Assembly (NCBI GenBank): GCA_022385755.1
Contig: MU278350.1
Location: forward strand, 1,560,619-1,624,618
Source: Trametopsis cervina
Taxonomy: Eukaryota; Basidiomycota; Agaricomycetes; Polyporales; Irpicaceae
Reading direction: 5' to 3'
DNA length: 64,000 nucleotides
In this document: one piece after another, positions 12,560-25,523 of the stretch
Layout: every line of letters begins with the position of its first letter
How positions within the stretch are numbered: the stretch's first letter is position 1
Notes under the pieces: model-generated
The model's database searches: none
What the model was told of the DNA's origin: nothing
Seen by the model: the letters and a program-made list of their open reading frames with translations, nothing else
Translations under genes and position numbers: made by a program

Positions 12560-12766
12560 ATCTTCGCTGCTCCAATGCTATCCGCTCTGCTCAGATCTAC
12601 GGATCGATCCACTCAAACGCCGTAGTTTGTGGGTTTATCTGGTGTGTAGCAAATGTAGCTGAGTGTTACGACAAAACCGAGCTCTTCATACCGAAAAATA
12701 CATCTCACATATTCACGCTTCTATATGCAGACATAATACTACAGGTACAGCATGATATTCGGATGA

Positions 12767-14540
12767 TTACGCCTCATCCTCCTCGTCGCCGAGCGTCATC
12801 TCGTCGAAATCCTCTAGCAACTCATCCAGCTTGACCTCAGGGAAGTCCGGCTCATCTTCTTCGTCGTCCGTAGGGGCCGTAGCCTTGGCAGCCTGACTCT
12901 CGTCGACTTCCATGTCAAACTGTCCTTTCCTGCGAGTCTTACCCCCTGCAAGACCCGATCCCGCACCCGGGTTGTCGTTCTTGCTCTTATACAGGTTGAC
13001 TGTACCACGTAGCTCCTCATCCTCTTCGATCTCGCGCAAGAACAGCTCGTAGTCTTCTTCGACCTTCTTCTGGTCGCGACCTCCGAGGCGGCCGACGACA
13101 CCACGCGCACCGCCCGTCTCGCCCTCTTCGCCCGCCTCCTTCGCGATACTACGCAGTTTCCATGCCCTCGTCTTATTCTTCTTTCGCCTGTTCGGGTAGA
13201 ACTTCTTCACGAGTATCACGTCCGGTATCCGATGAGAAGGCAGCGAGGCATAATCGTCCGAGTTGAAGTTCGCGTTGCTCAGGAAGTACCCGAGCGCGCT
13301 GTCGCCTGGCTGCAGAATGCCGCCCAAATGCGTCCTAGTGTGGAAGATGGTGTTCGCGAGCGACGAGTTCTCGTAGTCCATCAGCCCGTCGTCTTCGCCT
13401 TGAGGCCCAGACGAACGGAACGCGCCTGACAGTGCAACCTGCGCGTCGGCAGAGACGTATTTCCCCCGCGTTGCACCAGAAGGCTCGACATCGAGAATGG
13501 TGAACTCCACGAGGTCGGTCACAGTTGCGAGCGAGTCGAAAGGACTGCGCCAGTATACTGGTGCAGTAATTTCACATGACTGAAGGGTGGAAGGGTCGAG
13601 GAGATGGAGCGTGTTTCCGACGCGGGAGCAGAGAGTGAGAGGATTGATGTTGCTCATCTGCTTGGCTAGTTTGAGAGGGATACAGACAAGGTCGTCCTTA
13701 CATATAGGGATGATTTCGACAGAGTATGTGTACTTGAAGTTGGCCGTATTTGAGTGTGTATCTGCGGACAGCAGCTGCTCTGACGCTTTCGATCTATAGT
13801 ATTTTATCGAAGTTAGAAAAAGAAGATGGCAATATCTAGTTGTGCATACCGTATAGGTACGACTCCCTGCAAGAACTCCGTCATCTTAAGCGCATGACTT
13901 CGAGAGCTGTAGAAGAAATCGAGGCCATCTCGTACTTCTTTTACGGAAATGGTATCTTTTTGTGCACCGTTCCTGAGGATGAGCTGCTCGAGGTACAAGA
14001 ACGTCCTCTTATGCGGCACTTTCTGTCGGACCTGGACCAGTGCTTTCCATGTGTTCTTCGCAGCCAATTTTGTACAGTCTGGACACTGTCCGTGTTGGAC
14101 GAGATACTCGATCTCGAAGATTTGTTCAAGGATAGTGGCTGTAAGGACCTCCTTCTGAATCGTCATAGATACTCGTAGACGTTTTGAATGGGGCTCTGTC
14201 CAGATGAAATGTGCGTCGGTTAATCGGACTTTGTTCAAGCCCTTGAGCTTTTTCAGACATATTGCAAGCAGCTCTTGAGATTCGGGGCGAGCAAGCGTCC
14301 AAGTTGTTGGAGGAGAGAGGAATCGTTCGCAATTACGACAAAATGATACCGAGGCTACTGAACGTCAATACAGATTGAAGCTAAGATTCTTGTTTGCTTA
14401 CCTTGCTTTGGAATACCCTCCGTAATATCGACTGTGCTCCTCAGGCAATTTACGCAGAGATTGGCAGAATTGGGTACGATCGGTGTACCACAGTCTGCAC
14501 AGAGTACCCTATGGATCGCAGGCCCAGGGGTAAACTCCAT
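12767..14540 (-). CDS. NMD3: 60S ribosomal subunit export adaptor NMD3
   Basis: Adaptor that links the nascent 60S subunit to the exportin Crm1. Three exons (14540-14402, 14357-13850, 13793-12767) give 557 residues in frame. The N-terminal zinc-binding Cys pairs are visible: VLCADCG, LCVNC, FCRNC and CPDC. The OB-like and SH3-like core follows (HFIWTEPHSKRLRV; IPDVILVKKFYPNRRKK). The C-terminus is acidic (LDELLEDFDEMTLGDEEDEA) and probably carries the nuclear export signals. Transcribed divergently from cystathionine gamma-synthase. Confidence 0.95.
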
Positions 14541-14856
14541 ATTGTGCCGCACTGAAGTTGTAAAAACTGAAGGGGTTGGTGGTTGTGTGTGGCCAGGACA
14601 GAAGGCTGCTCTAGGGCTGATATAAAGTCGCTGCCAATTTTTGCTGATCAAGCTTGCTGATCAATCTGTGCGCAGAGATTACAGTGCGATTGATCCGCCG
14701 CCGGCAAATGTCGACATTACCGTAGCAATGGCTCAAGACTCACGCCTGTGACTCGAGGAGAACATGAGTCTTGCGCTTACTTTCTTCCATCTTCACCTAG
14801 AACTGTCCAGCAGACGACGCGCGGACCCGACGTAGACACACACATACCGAGAGCCG
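14541..14856. promoter_or_regulatory. Shared divergent promoter region, NMD3 and cystathionine gamma-synthase
   Basis: About 316 bp separates the two start codons, so both promoters must lie here or overlap the genes. I see no clear TATA box. Confidence 0.5.
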
Positions 14857-16882
14857 ATGAGCGCGACAGCCACAGTCACCGCACGACAAGTCCTGGGCGG
14901 GTCCGTACCTCCGTTGGAGGCGCATGCGATATCCGTGTCTCTGCCTACATGGGAGGACAATATTGGATATGAGGAGGGCGACAAACGAGTAATAGATGTT
15001 ATGGTCTCTGGATACCCCAGGTTTTTCATCCATCTCAGCATACGAAAGGTGCGTGGCCATACCGCTCGGTATGGTCACTTCTGTTAACAGCTCATCGCCT
15101 GCAGCTCGCACGCATCTGTGCACAAAAGTTCGGTCTCAATGGCGAACAGGCAATGCTGTTCCCCACACGTAAAATAGCCACCGCCTGCCGCACCTTCATG
15201 CTTGACCGAGCTGCTCTGCTTGAAAAATCAGTGCCTGTGCGGCTGGTACAGTTCTTCATCTCCCCGGAGACCGCCTCAGCTTCAGCATCCTCCGGCACAG
15301 AATTACATATTGTCCTGTTTCCTGGTGAAGAGTTTCCCTTGGCAAAGCAGTTCTGGCAACATGCAGGGCTGGGCATATCGAGCCGTATGGCAGAACACTG
15401 TCTTGCTATGCTCCCCGACGAAGCCACACAGTCACCTGTAGCACCCTCAGCCCCAATACCATCTCCTCGTCTCCCGCCTATGAAGCGAGTCGCCGGTAAC
15501 AGACATTACGCCAAGCCCACGAACTTCGCTCCATCCCAAGGCTCACCTGTACAGGCATCCCCTGTGGCCGAGGACTTTGGGTCAGACCATACAGTGTATC
15601 TGGAAGAGCGGTATGGGCGTAACCTTCCTGTTGAACAAGCTGAGACGGCAAAGCGGGCTATGCGCCGTCGGATCGCTGGAACACTAGTTCGCGAGACACC
15701 GAACGATTGGTCCCTCGCAGGTGGTCTGGAAGCTGAGCTGGGTCCCAGTACACGTGGTGTGAAGGAAGTTAGTGAAAACGACGTGTTCTTGTACCCGACG
15801 GGGATGTCTGCGATATGGAGTGCTCATCAAGTAGCACTTGGTGCCTTGCCTCCAGCGAAGAGCATTTGTTTTGGGTATGTTCGCCACCTCGATCACCAGT
15901 TTCAGTGCAAATAGGCTAAGTCTGTGCAGGTTTCCGTATACCGATACTTTGAAGACACTCCAGAAGTGGGGCCCTGGTTGCCATTTCCTCGGGTACGGAC
16001 TCGACTCCGATATCGACGAACTAGAAAAGATCTTGCACAAGGAGCTGGAGGATCATCCGGACAAACCTCCCGCCCTCGCCCTCTTCACTGAATTTCCCTC
16101 GAACCCTCTCTTGAGATCCGCCAATCTCCCTCGCCTACGCGCTCTGGCGGACCAATATGATTTCCTCATCATCGTCGACGAGACTATTGGCAACACTGTC
16201 AATGTCGAGGTATTACCCTACGCAGATATCGTCGTGAGCAGCTTGTCAAAGGTGTTCAGCGGTGACTCCAACGTAATGGGCGGAAGGTTAGTGTCCTGTT
16301 CATCCAGCTACGCGCAGCTGTCTTACTGGTCAATCCAGCCTTGTACTTAACCCCAAGGGACGACATTACTCCACATTGAAGTCTTACCTGGCCACCAACT
16401 ACGAGGACTCGTACTTCGACAAAGATGCCATTTTCATGGAACGAAACTCGCGCGATTTTGCTCGCCGGATCCGCGTCATCGACGCGAACACTGAAGCCGT
16501 TTGTGACTTCCTGCAATCCAACGGTACCGCTTCCAAAACTATTTTCTACCCAAAATACGTTACATCCAAAAACTACAAGCAGTGTCAAAGACCAGGTGGC
16601 GGCTACGGTGGACTGTTCTCTATCACCTTCCATGACCGGAAGGCGGCGAAGGCGTTCTTTGATGCACTGCCATGTCACAAGGGGCCCAGTCTAGGCACGA
16701 ATTTCACTCTGGCGTGCCCATACACTATCCTTGGGCACTATTTGGAACTTGATTGGGCGGCTGGCTACGGGGTAGATGAAGGGCTGGTGAGGGTCAGCGT
16801 GGGGTTGGAAGACAAGGACAGTCTTATAGCGGACTTTAGGAAGGCACTGAGAGCGGCGGATGAGGCGGTCAAAACAGAGTAG
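14857..16882 (+). CDS. STR2: Cystathionine gamma-synthase
   Basis: PLP enzyme of trans-sulfuration that joins cysteine to an O-acylated homoserine to form cystathionine. Exons 14857-15048, 15105-15874, 15930-16286 and 16339-16882 give 620 residues in frame. An N-terminal fungal extension precedes the fold-type-I domain: [50 protein letters not shown], and the PLP lysine in [16 protein letters not shown]. The C-terminal part has [17 protein letters not shown]. The length, about 600 residues, is normal for fungal members with this extension. Confidence 0.93.
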
Positions 16883-17587
16883 AGCTACTTGATTCTGGGA
16901 CGCTCTCAACGTAGCTTTCTGGGTTTCTTGCTTTGCGTCTCCAACAGACGGGCACTGTCAAACATCGGACCTCATGGTCAGCGCGCTCCGTGCAAGTTGA
17001 CCTCGTGTTTCTGACTGTGAGAAGAAAAAGGATTTCTTGTACATGTAATGATTAGATGTATAGGGGGTAACATGGATTTTTGGTTGCCGTTTCTCGTGAG
17101 TGTAGCACCAGACGAGAGGTCGCTCTGACGATAGGGTAGTTCGGTGGCCAACGAACGACTGGAGACTTCCAGAAATAGACTTCCAAACGGACAACCCCGA
17201 GCGCTTAGTGCCGCATCGGGCGACAGACTGACTAAACGGTCCAAACAGCCGCAATCAGCTACGGCATCGCCGCCTGCTTATCCTACCGCATCCTTAGGCC
17301 TTGTCTCTCTACCTTCAACACTCACCACCAGCTCGAGCAGAGTCTTTCTCCCCTCAGCCCATCTGTAAGTTGTCTTGCTCGTCGTGTTTGCCGTCGTCCA
17401 GCTCGCTCACGGATCCCGCTCCCTCTCTTTTCACGCGCTGCTTGGTCGTCGTCTCGCCAAAATGCTTTTGACTCCTCGTGCGCCCATGCGTATCCGATCC
17501 TCGCGATCTTGTGCGATCCTGTTTTCAACGGCGTGCCACACAACCTCTGCAGTTTTCGTTTAGTCTCAACCACCACCACTCGTCGCA
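16883..17587. other. Intergenic, promoter and 5' leader of UBC4
   Basis: About 700 bp between the synthase stop and the UBC4 start. The part nearest the ATG is pyrimidine-rich and CT-rich, as often seen before strongly expressed basidiomycete genes. No other gene seen. Confidence 0.5.
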
Positions 17588-18376
<789 letters not shown>

Positions 18377-18941
18377 TCTAGCTTGTCCTTTCGTTTGTCA
18401 ATTCCCATCGTCGTCGTCATTGTACATCGTTCATGCATCCGTCAATCAATCACCGAGTCTGGGTCTGGTCTGTCGTTGATTTTTTGCACCCTGTTGTACT
18501 GGTATCACAAACAAGAGAAATCGAGCTTTCTGGTCTGCTTTAACGAGTGACTCTCCCTCTGTGTCTTTTACGCAATGAAGACGGTATATAGCCGACATGA
18601 TGCACGAGGTCTTGTTGGCGTCTCGCTTATTATGCTTGACGGTAACCGTCATTTGTTCTTGGTGTTGTGGCAGTCACGGCTTCACTCGGCTTATGGCCAC
18701 AACAGCCGAACGAAGCTTCTCTTGCACAGCAATCATAGAGTACTGTTCAAGATCGAGATCAACATACCCGGCCTCGGAAAGCTTAATCACCCAGTCTCGA
18801 AAATTGTTCATGCGTTGCTTCTGGTAGACTCGATGAGCTCGGTACCGCGGAGGAACTTGAATCATATCTGGTTGAAGATATCGCACAATCCTTGTATTTA
18901 CACGAATACAACAGATCTAGCTTTCTGATTCGTCGTATGGA
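18377..18941. other. Intergenic between convergent UBC4 and GH131 genes
   Basis: Holds the 3' ends of two convergent genes. Overlapping short frames at 18575-18928 have no support. Nothing else seen. Confidence 0.5.
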
Positions 18942-20152
18942 TCACAATCCCAGGGAGACGCAACCATCGTCGCTCTTCTCGATAAACACGCCTCCAAAAA
19001 TAAGGCCCTCGTTAAGGTGAGACTCCTGGAAGCCCTCGTGGAGGACGTCGATTCCAAGAGGACCAGTTGGCTCCTTGAACACCCCGACGTGGAACTGGCC
19101 GCCACCGGCGTTGTTGTTGAACACAGGCCCGGCGACGCGCTTGAGCGGCGCGTAACCCTCGGAATAGTATAGCGTCAGCTTGCTGTACGAGATACGTGTA
19201 TGTCAGACGTCTGTGATAAACCGCAGAGAAAAGAACACAGAAACATACTTGCTGGTCCAGCCGAGGGTGAGCGCAAAGTTGTGCCACACGTCCTCCGTAA
19301 AGGGCACCTGGAAGAACGTCGTCTCGGGGCTGTTAGACTGTCTGCCGGCGAGACGCAGAGTACGCGGGTCGTGTGCAGTTGGGTCGAATGACTGGTTGAA
19401 CGGCTTGCCGGTCAGGAATGTGATCTCTGACGTGTCGAAGGTTGCCGTTTCATGCCATACGGGCTGCACGACGCGAGTCGCTTGTGTTAGATGTAGAAGG
19501 AGTAGCAGAAGTAGGCAAACGTACGTGGTACTCGTGCGTGTAGTTGAGGGGACGCAGGGGGTCGGTCCTGATAGACCAATGGAAGGTCGTCGTCCCCTGC
19601 ACGGTCGCGTCCGTGCCATTGTTGGTTGCGGGGACAAGCTCTGAGCGACGGAAACCCACTTGCGGGGCACCACCCCCCGGTGTAAAGATTGAGCGGTCAC
19701 TGGCTTGAAGTTCAGTGAATTTCGAAGAAATGATCGGTGAGTCTCGATACGTACGAGATAGTGACCTCCAATGGCTTCGCAAGTTTGGGGATATCGAACT
19801 ATAAACCACGATGAACAAAGAGCAGTTGACTGTTGAACAAGTAGGAGTACCAGAGATGGTAAAACCACAGGGAACTTGATGATTTCCGCCCATGTTTGGT
19901 CTATCAAAGATACTATGGTGAATACACACTTCTCTCAAGCAAGATGCGAAGGCACGCACTGTCACCGTGAACGAACTGGTGGTCGTAGATGCTCGAGTTC
20001 TTGTCAAAGTCGGCAGGTGTAGTGAGCAGGGAGACACGGCCGTCCCAAATAATATCACATCCTCCGATATGAAGCGCGCTGTCCACCGCAGGCGCAGCAA
20101 GAACGCCACCGAGTGTGCCAACGAGCGCGACTGTCGTAGCTGCGAACTTCAT
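18942..20152 (-). CDS. Secreted glycoside hydrolase family 131 glucanase
   Basis: GH131 enzymes act on beta-glucans, including cell-wall and plant glucans. Six exons (20152-19966, 19900-19869, 19798-19755, 19699-19525, 19463-19249, 19182-18942) give 297 residues in frame. A signal peptide is clear (MKFAATTVALVGTLGGVLAA). Family features are IIWDGRVSLLTTPADFD, VTISDRSIFTPGG, FRRSELVPATNNGTD, TFHWSIRTDPLRPLNYTHEY, PFTEDVWHNFALTLGW, and the end GGVFIEKSDDGCVSLGL. Two exons are very short (32 and 44 nt), so those junctions are the least certain part. Likely role is wall remodelling or biomass attack. Confidence 0.88.
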
Positions 20153-21032
20153 GGTGATCCACAGGAGGCTGAAGAGAGGCCTTGGGCGACCGCGTCCCGC
20201 GCATTTCTTGATTTAAGTACTCGTCGCAACGCGACAGGCCTGAGAGTTGTCGATCGTCTAACCCGCACGGCGAAACATCGTCGAAAACTCGAGAGGACTA
20301 TTTCGAGACGAGGCGGGAACGAGAGGTCAGTTGACCACTCGTCATATCTCGCAGCCCATCACGCTGCCCGAGAGGTCTCACGGGAGCCGCGAAATAGCGG
20401 GAACAGTGCGCGCCGTCCCGTCATCGCCTGCGCTTGCGTGCTCGCGAGCCAGGTACCGAGCTGTGTCAGGAACTTGTACAGCACCCACAAGTCTAGGGAA
20501 GCATTTAGGTGTGAGCTATAGCTTGAAATATGGAAATGGTTATAATTAACCTTATTGCTCTTGTTGCTTGCGTGTGGCCTCCGGGAATGTCAGATGTTTC
20601 AGCCTCGACGCTGAGGTCGTTCAACGGTCCGCTGTTGTGATAAAAAATCCAATTCATGATCATGTGTGCATGCATGAAAGTAGAGGTACGCACAGGTTCG
20701 ATGGCAAGATGTAAGAGAGCTTTAGGGAGATCCCGTAAGAACACTCGAGTGGTGTCCCGATAGACACCATTTATGGCCATTGGGCGGGTCAATACCGACG
20801 CATATGACGTCACTGGCCAGCTGCATTCAAGTGATGTCACAACGCCGAGCGCGGTGGCACTCAGTTGGCACTCGCGTACCGATAATTGATCAAAGTGGGT
20901 ACACCGCGACGCCAGCCTGAGCTGCATGAGACTACATAAGCACGCTCTCTCGGGATAGAGGCCTTGCAATACACCTCCATCATCATTTTGAACTATCCGT
21001 TGTCTCCTATAAACACTCCAAATCACATTATC
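20153..21032. promoter_or_regulatory. Divergent intergenic region, GH131 and small membrane protein
   Basis: About 880 bp between divergent start codons. It contains a perfect TGACGTCA palindrome (20805-20812), a near copy TGATGTCA (20832-20839), and a TATAAA at about 21009. An antisense frame of 173 codons crosses it but has no coding character. Confidence 0.45.
20805..20839. promoter_or_regulatory. CRE-like bZIP site pair (TGACGTCA and TGATGTCA)
   Basis: The perfect 8-bp palindrome is the consensus for ATF/CREB-type bZIP factors, and the second copy 20 bp away has one mismatch. They lie about 220 bp before the small gene and 650 bp before the GH131 start. Function is inferred. Confidence 0.4.
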
Positions 21033-21385
21033 ATGAGCTCATTCGCACGCAGCAAGCCCTTCGTACGTGTACCAAACACTGGGAAGGATGAGAGGCATTA
21101 ACTCTGTTTTGCAGGCCGCAATCGTTGCCACCGGTAGCATCGCTACCGCTGGCTATATGTACATTGCTGGACAGCAGGCAAAGACGGCAACACATAGCTC
21201 GTCGCTGTATAGTAAGGATATCGACAGCGGCGTTCTGTTTCATGGTCTAACGCTGTCTGTTCGCAGAGACAGAGGAGGAAGGGGCAGGTCTGACGACCAA
21301 TACGAGTGACGCACGCGTGGGCTCGCAAGACGTACGGGCAGCCGTGCAGGGGGATAAGGAAGCTTTGAAGAAGGCACGGGCGTAG
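21033..21385 (+). CDS. Small single-span protein, unknown function
   Basis: Three exons (21033-21062, 21115-21211, 21267-21385) give 81 residues in frame. The start MSSFARSKPFAAIVATGSIA is basic, then hydrophobic through IATAGYMYIAG, which suggests one membrane span or a mitochondrial signal-anchor. The rest is hydrophilic and ends DKEALKKARA. A TATAAA lies about 25 bp before the ATG. I do not recognise the family, but splice sites and composition support a real gene. Confidence 0.6.
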
Positions 21386-22941
21386 TATAATATAGCAGGG
21401 ATTCAATTCAAGGTCAATGGGCAACTCTGTATCATAGTCATGTAACATAACGCACCAGCAACATTCCTTCTCTTCCGCAATCATTGCAGCCTGTGCACGC
21501 GCCGCTGGCCAAACTTGTGCAGAGCAGTGCCATACGGAATTACCTCCAAAGTGGACGACAATCATGCCGATATCAGCAAACGCCTACTTAGGCGCAAGCA
21601 TTGGACGTTCTCGGGCTTCACGATGTTTGCGGGATGTGCAACACGCGACACACTGTAAGTCATGTCGTGGTTTCGCCAGGATTCATGGAGATGAACGGGG
21701 TACGCGGGTAGGGTATCGAGTGGGTGACGGCCATGGATATTGAACCTTCGTCAACGGTCTTGACCTTTGATATCCCATCAAGGTATCACGTGTCATCCGT
21801 GCCGTACAGTTCGGCGTCCTCGCCGACGGCAGCAACGGTCAAAATGAAGGTGACATCAACATTGAACCTTCTCGTCGCTCTTACGACCAGCATAGCAATG
21901 ACATGTTGACTATGCGGTCTCTTTGCTGTGAGTCTCTTTGCTGCAAATAATCACGTAACACGCCGCAGGGGTCAAGACCGCCCCCCCAGGCCAAGGAGTG
22001 TCCCTCTTTGGCTAGTCAGCATTCGCGTCTCTATCGCAGGCTGTTCCTGCACAGACTCTGTGGTATCTACGATATACATGAGTATCCATTCGAGATGCTG
22101 ATATATTGGTGAATATAATAAATCTCATTGAATCCAAAAACACATACTGACATAGTATGGGAACTTCTCACATCCTGTTGAACAGATCGGACATCCATGA
22201 ATGCCTCTATATCTGCAACATATGTCTATTTTTGAGCACATCCAGAACACATCCCTACGAGTCCCGTCAATCTCCGGACCTGTCAAGAGCGAAGTCCGTC
22301 GACTGATCAACTGTCGCTGCGCATACCCGTCCTTGCCCAACCCGCCCTCCAACATATCAGTGATATGCAAGGTGCATTGTGACCGTTGTCTGCCACACGA
22401 TCACTCGTCACACGGTTGTGTGGGATCTACTCATGCCACCGCAATGCAAAGCCGAGCCGTCACACACATCATTGCCTGTAGAAACAGGGTGAGGACGCGC
22501 GAACGCTATACTTATCTTTGCCTATGATAAAGCAGAACATTTCTGACCCGATGTGCACTTGTTCGGATACTGTAGCAGTGCCGCTGCGTCCTCTCGCGTA
22601 TCCCACGTTGATGATTCCCTAAACAGACTTGACGACATATTGCTTGTTCCAGGCCGCTGGTACGAGTCAATCTCACAGAGCGATGCACCACGTATCGTAT
22701 ATAGACGTGAGACATTGAGCGGTTATGTCTTTGTCGACCATACCTTGAGAGCAGGATCCTCTCATTCTGCGCACCAGCTTCTTCGGGCCTGGACACTATC
22801 CCGCTGGTCGTTTTGCCAGGTGCAACATTTCACTCGTGCGTACCGCCAAACCGCATACGATGCCACCTGCTTACTTATATCAGGATCCTCAATTTCGTCC
22901 GGACACCTCCGGGCTGTTGTTGTGCATGAGATTGCCTTGAA
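21386..22941. other. Intergenic, about 1.55 kb
   Basis: Only short frames with no convincing splice structure. The 3' end of the small gene and the promoter of the proline-rich protein must lie here. Confidence 0.45.
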
Positions 22942-23361
22942 ATGCATGTCTATCGCCCATCTATCGTTTTCTTCTCCCTGTTGGCTCTAGCCATCGGAGC
23001 TGCAGCCGCACCAATCCAGGGCCCTTCCAAAGGTTCACAACAACCGAAAGGTCCAGCGCCGCAGACGCAACAGAAGCCTTCCCCACCGCCTCCACATTCT
23101 GCCCAGCCACCCCAGCCACCCCAAACACACGCCCAAACAAAGACGCCTCCCCAGCCCAACGCTCCATCACAACCACAAATACCACCTCAACAGCCTCCAA
23201 AGGGCAAATCACCTGCCAATTCAGGGAAGCAGGGCGATGGAAATCAGGGTGGAGGGAACGGTCCGGAGCAGAATCAGGATTTCTCGTGTCCGTTCTGTCA
23301 TGGTTCGTTCGGGATGGGCGCCCCTGATACGGGGCCGTTTGGGGGTTTACTTGGATCGTGA
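22942..23361 (+). CDS. Small secreted proline/glutamine-rich protein
   Basis: A single exon of 139 residues. It begins with a signal peptide (hydrophobic run IVFFSLLALAIGAAAAP). About 85 residues of Pro/Gln/Lys/Ser follow (PPQPPQTHAQTKTPPQPN), then a Gly-rich part and a compact end with CPFCHGSFGMG. Size, signal peptide and composition fit a small secreted protein, possibly wall-associated. The lone CxxC pair is notable. No family recognised. An ATG four bases downstream is in another frame and gives no such protein. Confidence 0.6.
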   Translation: MHVYRPSIVFFSLLALAIGAAAAPIQGPSKGSQQPKGPAPQTQQKPSPPPPHSAQPPQPPQTHAQTKTPPQPNAPSQPQIPPQQPPKGKSPANSGKQGDGNQGGGNGPEQNQDFSCPFCHGSFGMGAPDTGPFGGLLGS

Positions 23362-24101
23362 GTCCTTTTCGTATCGCCATTGAGCTGGCTTTGTTTGTAC
23401 GCTGTCCTGACCGTGTGGGGATGCAGGCTGCACGGCGGCTTCCATGGTAGACGGTAGTAGTAGTAGGCGCGGATGTCGAGGTGCGGGTGCACCTTCCTTG
23501 ATGGGCGTGTGTACAACATGTATATCAGATGCGGAATTGGGGCTGGACCTTTTTTGTTGAACTCTGGATATTTATTCGTTTGAAAACGCGAAAGGCGCGA
23601 TGTAATTCTATTCTTTATGGATATTTATGTAGCTCAGTAGTACAACGACATTCCTCTGTATCGTTTGTGAAGAACGATGGCTATTTCTCTGAACCCAGAC
23701 AAGGTGTTGGGAGAACCAGAAGCCACAGTCATGCTACAGGCGGGGCCCTTCGTCACTCGCCTGCCGTTGCGTATCATCATCAGCCTGTATTGTGGTGCTA
23801 TTTATACATAAGTCGACCGGACGGACTAGTACAATGTGCATAATGACGTCGGGCCGCCAAGGGTGGTTAGTGATCGAGCAGTAAGATCGACCTGCAACGC
23901 GCCCGCGAAACGTTTCCCGGATATTGGCGTGGGTAGTCTGCCCCGTCTATGTGAATAAAGCCCGAATGTTGCGGACTGTACTTCAACCGTATCCAAAATT
24001 TACAGTAACAATATCTGGTCGTAAACATACTTATACATCCATCGAGAACATAGTAGACATGTCGGTGTACACAATACTGAACAAAAATGACGCAAAAGGT
24101 A
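23362..24101. other. Intergenic between convergent genes
   Basis: About 740 bp with 3' regions of two genes. No coding signal recognised. Confidence 0.45.
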
Positions 24102-25523
24102 TCAAACTGCCTCATGCTCTGCGCCAGTATCCAGCATACTCCGAGATCTAGAAGACGGAAGAGAGGGTACATCGTCCATGGGTATATCCTCCGCGAAAGT
24201 GTCCCTCTTATAGGACACAAAGACCGGTTCCGTCCGTCCCGTGGGTATAGACGAGGATGATTTTACGATCGGGGAAGTGGATATTATGGTCGTGCTGTTC
24301 ACGCTGATGCCCGTCGCCCTGAAGGTGCTCACGGCGTGTGTTGTCTCCTCATATCCCATATTTGCGTTGACACCGATAATAATGAGAGTCGGCATGATAC
24401 CCTTAAGTTTCGCATTTATACGTCAAATACTGTGGCAGTCAAACATAGAAGCCACTCACGTTAATCTGAGGAATCATGTCGAAGACGACATAGAGCGCAT
24501 TGAATCCATCCAGAGCATTGCCGATGACCGCGCGAAACAGGGAGAATTCGATCACCTTGGAGATGGCGATGACCACCCCAGACTCGATAAGCAAGAGCAA
24601 CACCAGACGGTACTTGTTGCGGAACGTCTTCCCTAGGTGACGAGTGAAGGTACGAGACATCCACCTATGAATTCGTATTGAGGTTAAAGCTAGAATAACG
24701 CAATGGCGCAGGATTCTTACCAGATGCGCAAAACAGTGAGCGTCGTGACCAATATATTCGTTGTGAGTGAGACAGCGAACATGGCGTTGCCAAAGGCAAG
24801 AGCCTCGGTCCGTTTGGGATGAATCAAGAAGTACTGTGAGATGGCCCCGTACCCAGCGGCTGAGCAATAGATTAACCTCAGCATCGAGACATAACAGGGG
24901 GAAATACGGAGGACATACTGATCGTCCCAAGAATAAGTATCACAAGTAGCGTCGTGACATATTTATTCTTATCCCAGACAACACAGCATCGCCAGGCGAC
25001 AACCGCGTCCGCAATGACCATCTGGTGAGGAGCTTCAATAAAACATCTCAGCCTGAGACATGAATGCTACCCACGCTGGTGATGTACACCATGTCCTTCG
25101 ACCTGTTCAACGGCTGCGCTATGTCAGCGAAGTATGCCGGCGATCGAGGTCTGCCAATGTCGATGAAGCCGACAATGAGACGGCGCAGTTCGAGACCAAC
25201 GTGAGCTGTCGATAGCCCATATCTATTGTGCGTATAGAACAAGTCAGAATCAGCCGTGTGAGAGCACGAGCAATGAGGGAATTTGGTATGTACAGGATAA
25301 TCGTTGCAGCAGTCGTGATCCACCGGGAGCGACTCATCTTGCCTCTGGAATACAGCTGGACAAGTTGCACCAGGGCCACCGTCATCATGCAGGTGAAGAT
25401 GCCTTCGGGTACGGGCGTCGATCAGGAAATGAAAATATGTTTTTCCAAGAACTTACCCCATAAAGCGGCAGCGCTCCATCCCCCAATGAGATACGCCTTG
25501 TCAATAGGGAAAGATGGCGGCAT
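24102..25523 (-). CDS. Multi-pass (about seven-span) membrane protein, Agaricomycete-expanded type
   Basis: Seven exons (25523-25457, 25402-25294, 25222-25075, 25021-24919, 24859-24721, 24664-24460, 24401-24102) give 356 residues in frame. Hydrophobic segments include YLIGGWSAAALW, TCMMTVALVQLVQLY, VTTLLVILILGTI, AVSLTTNILVTTLTVLRIW, YRLVLLLLIESGVVIAIS and MPTLIIIGVNANMG. The motifs SKDMVYITS, MVIADAVVAWRC and LLLIESG recur in a large uncharacterised family of mushroom membrane proteins. The C-terminal 80 residues are hydrophilic and Ser/Thr-rich. A receptor-like role is possible but unproven. A TATAAAG-like element lies about 80 bp upstream on the minus strand. Confidence 0.8.

Noticed and set aside
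11797..12612. 271-codon open frame antisense to the SEC20 3' exon
   Set aside because: It mirrors the Ser/Thr-rich codons of SEC20, shows no splice structure of its own, and the sense strand carries the recognisable SNARE anchor.
20505..21026. 173-codon minus-strand frame before the small gene
   Set aside because: No domain, composition like random sequence, and it covers the promoter with the CRE-like sites.
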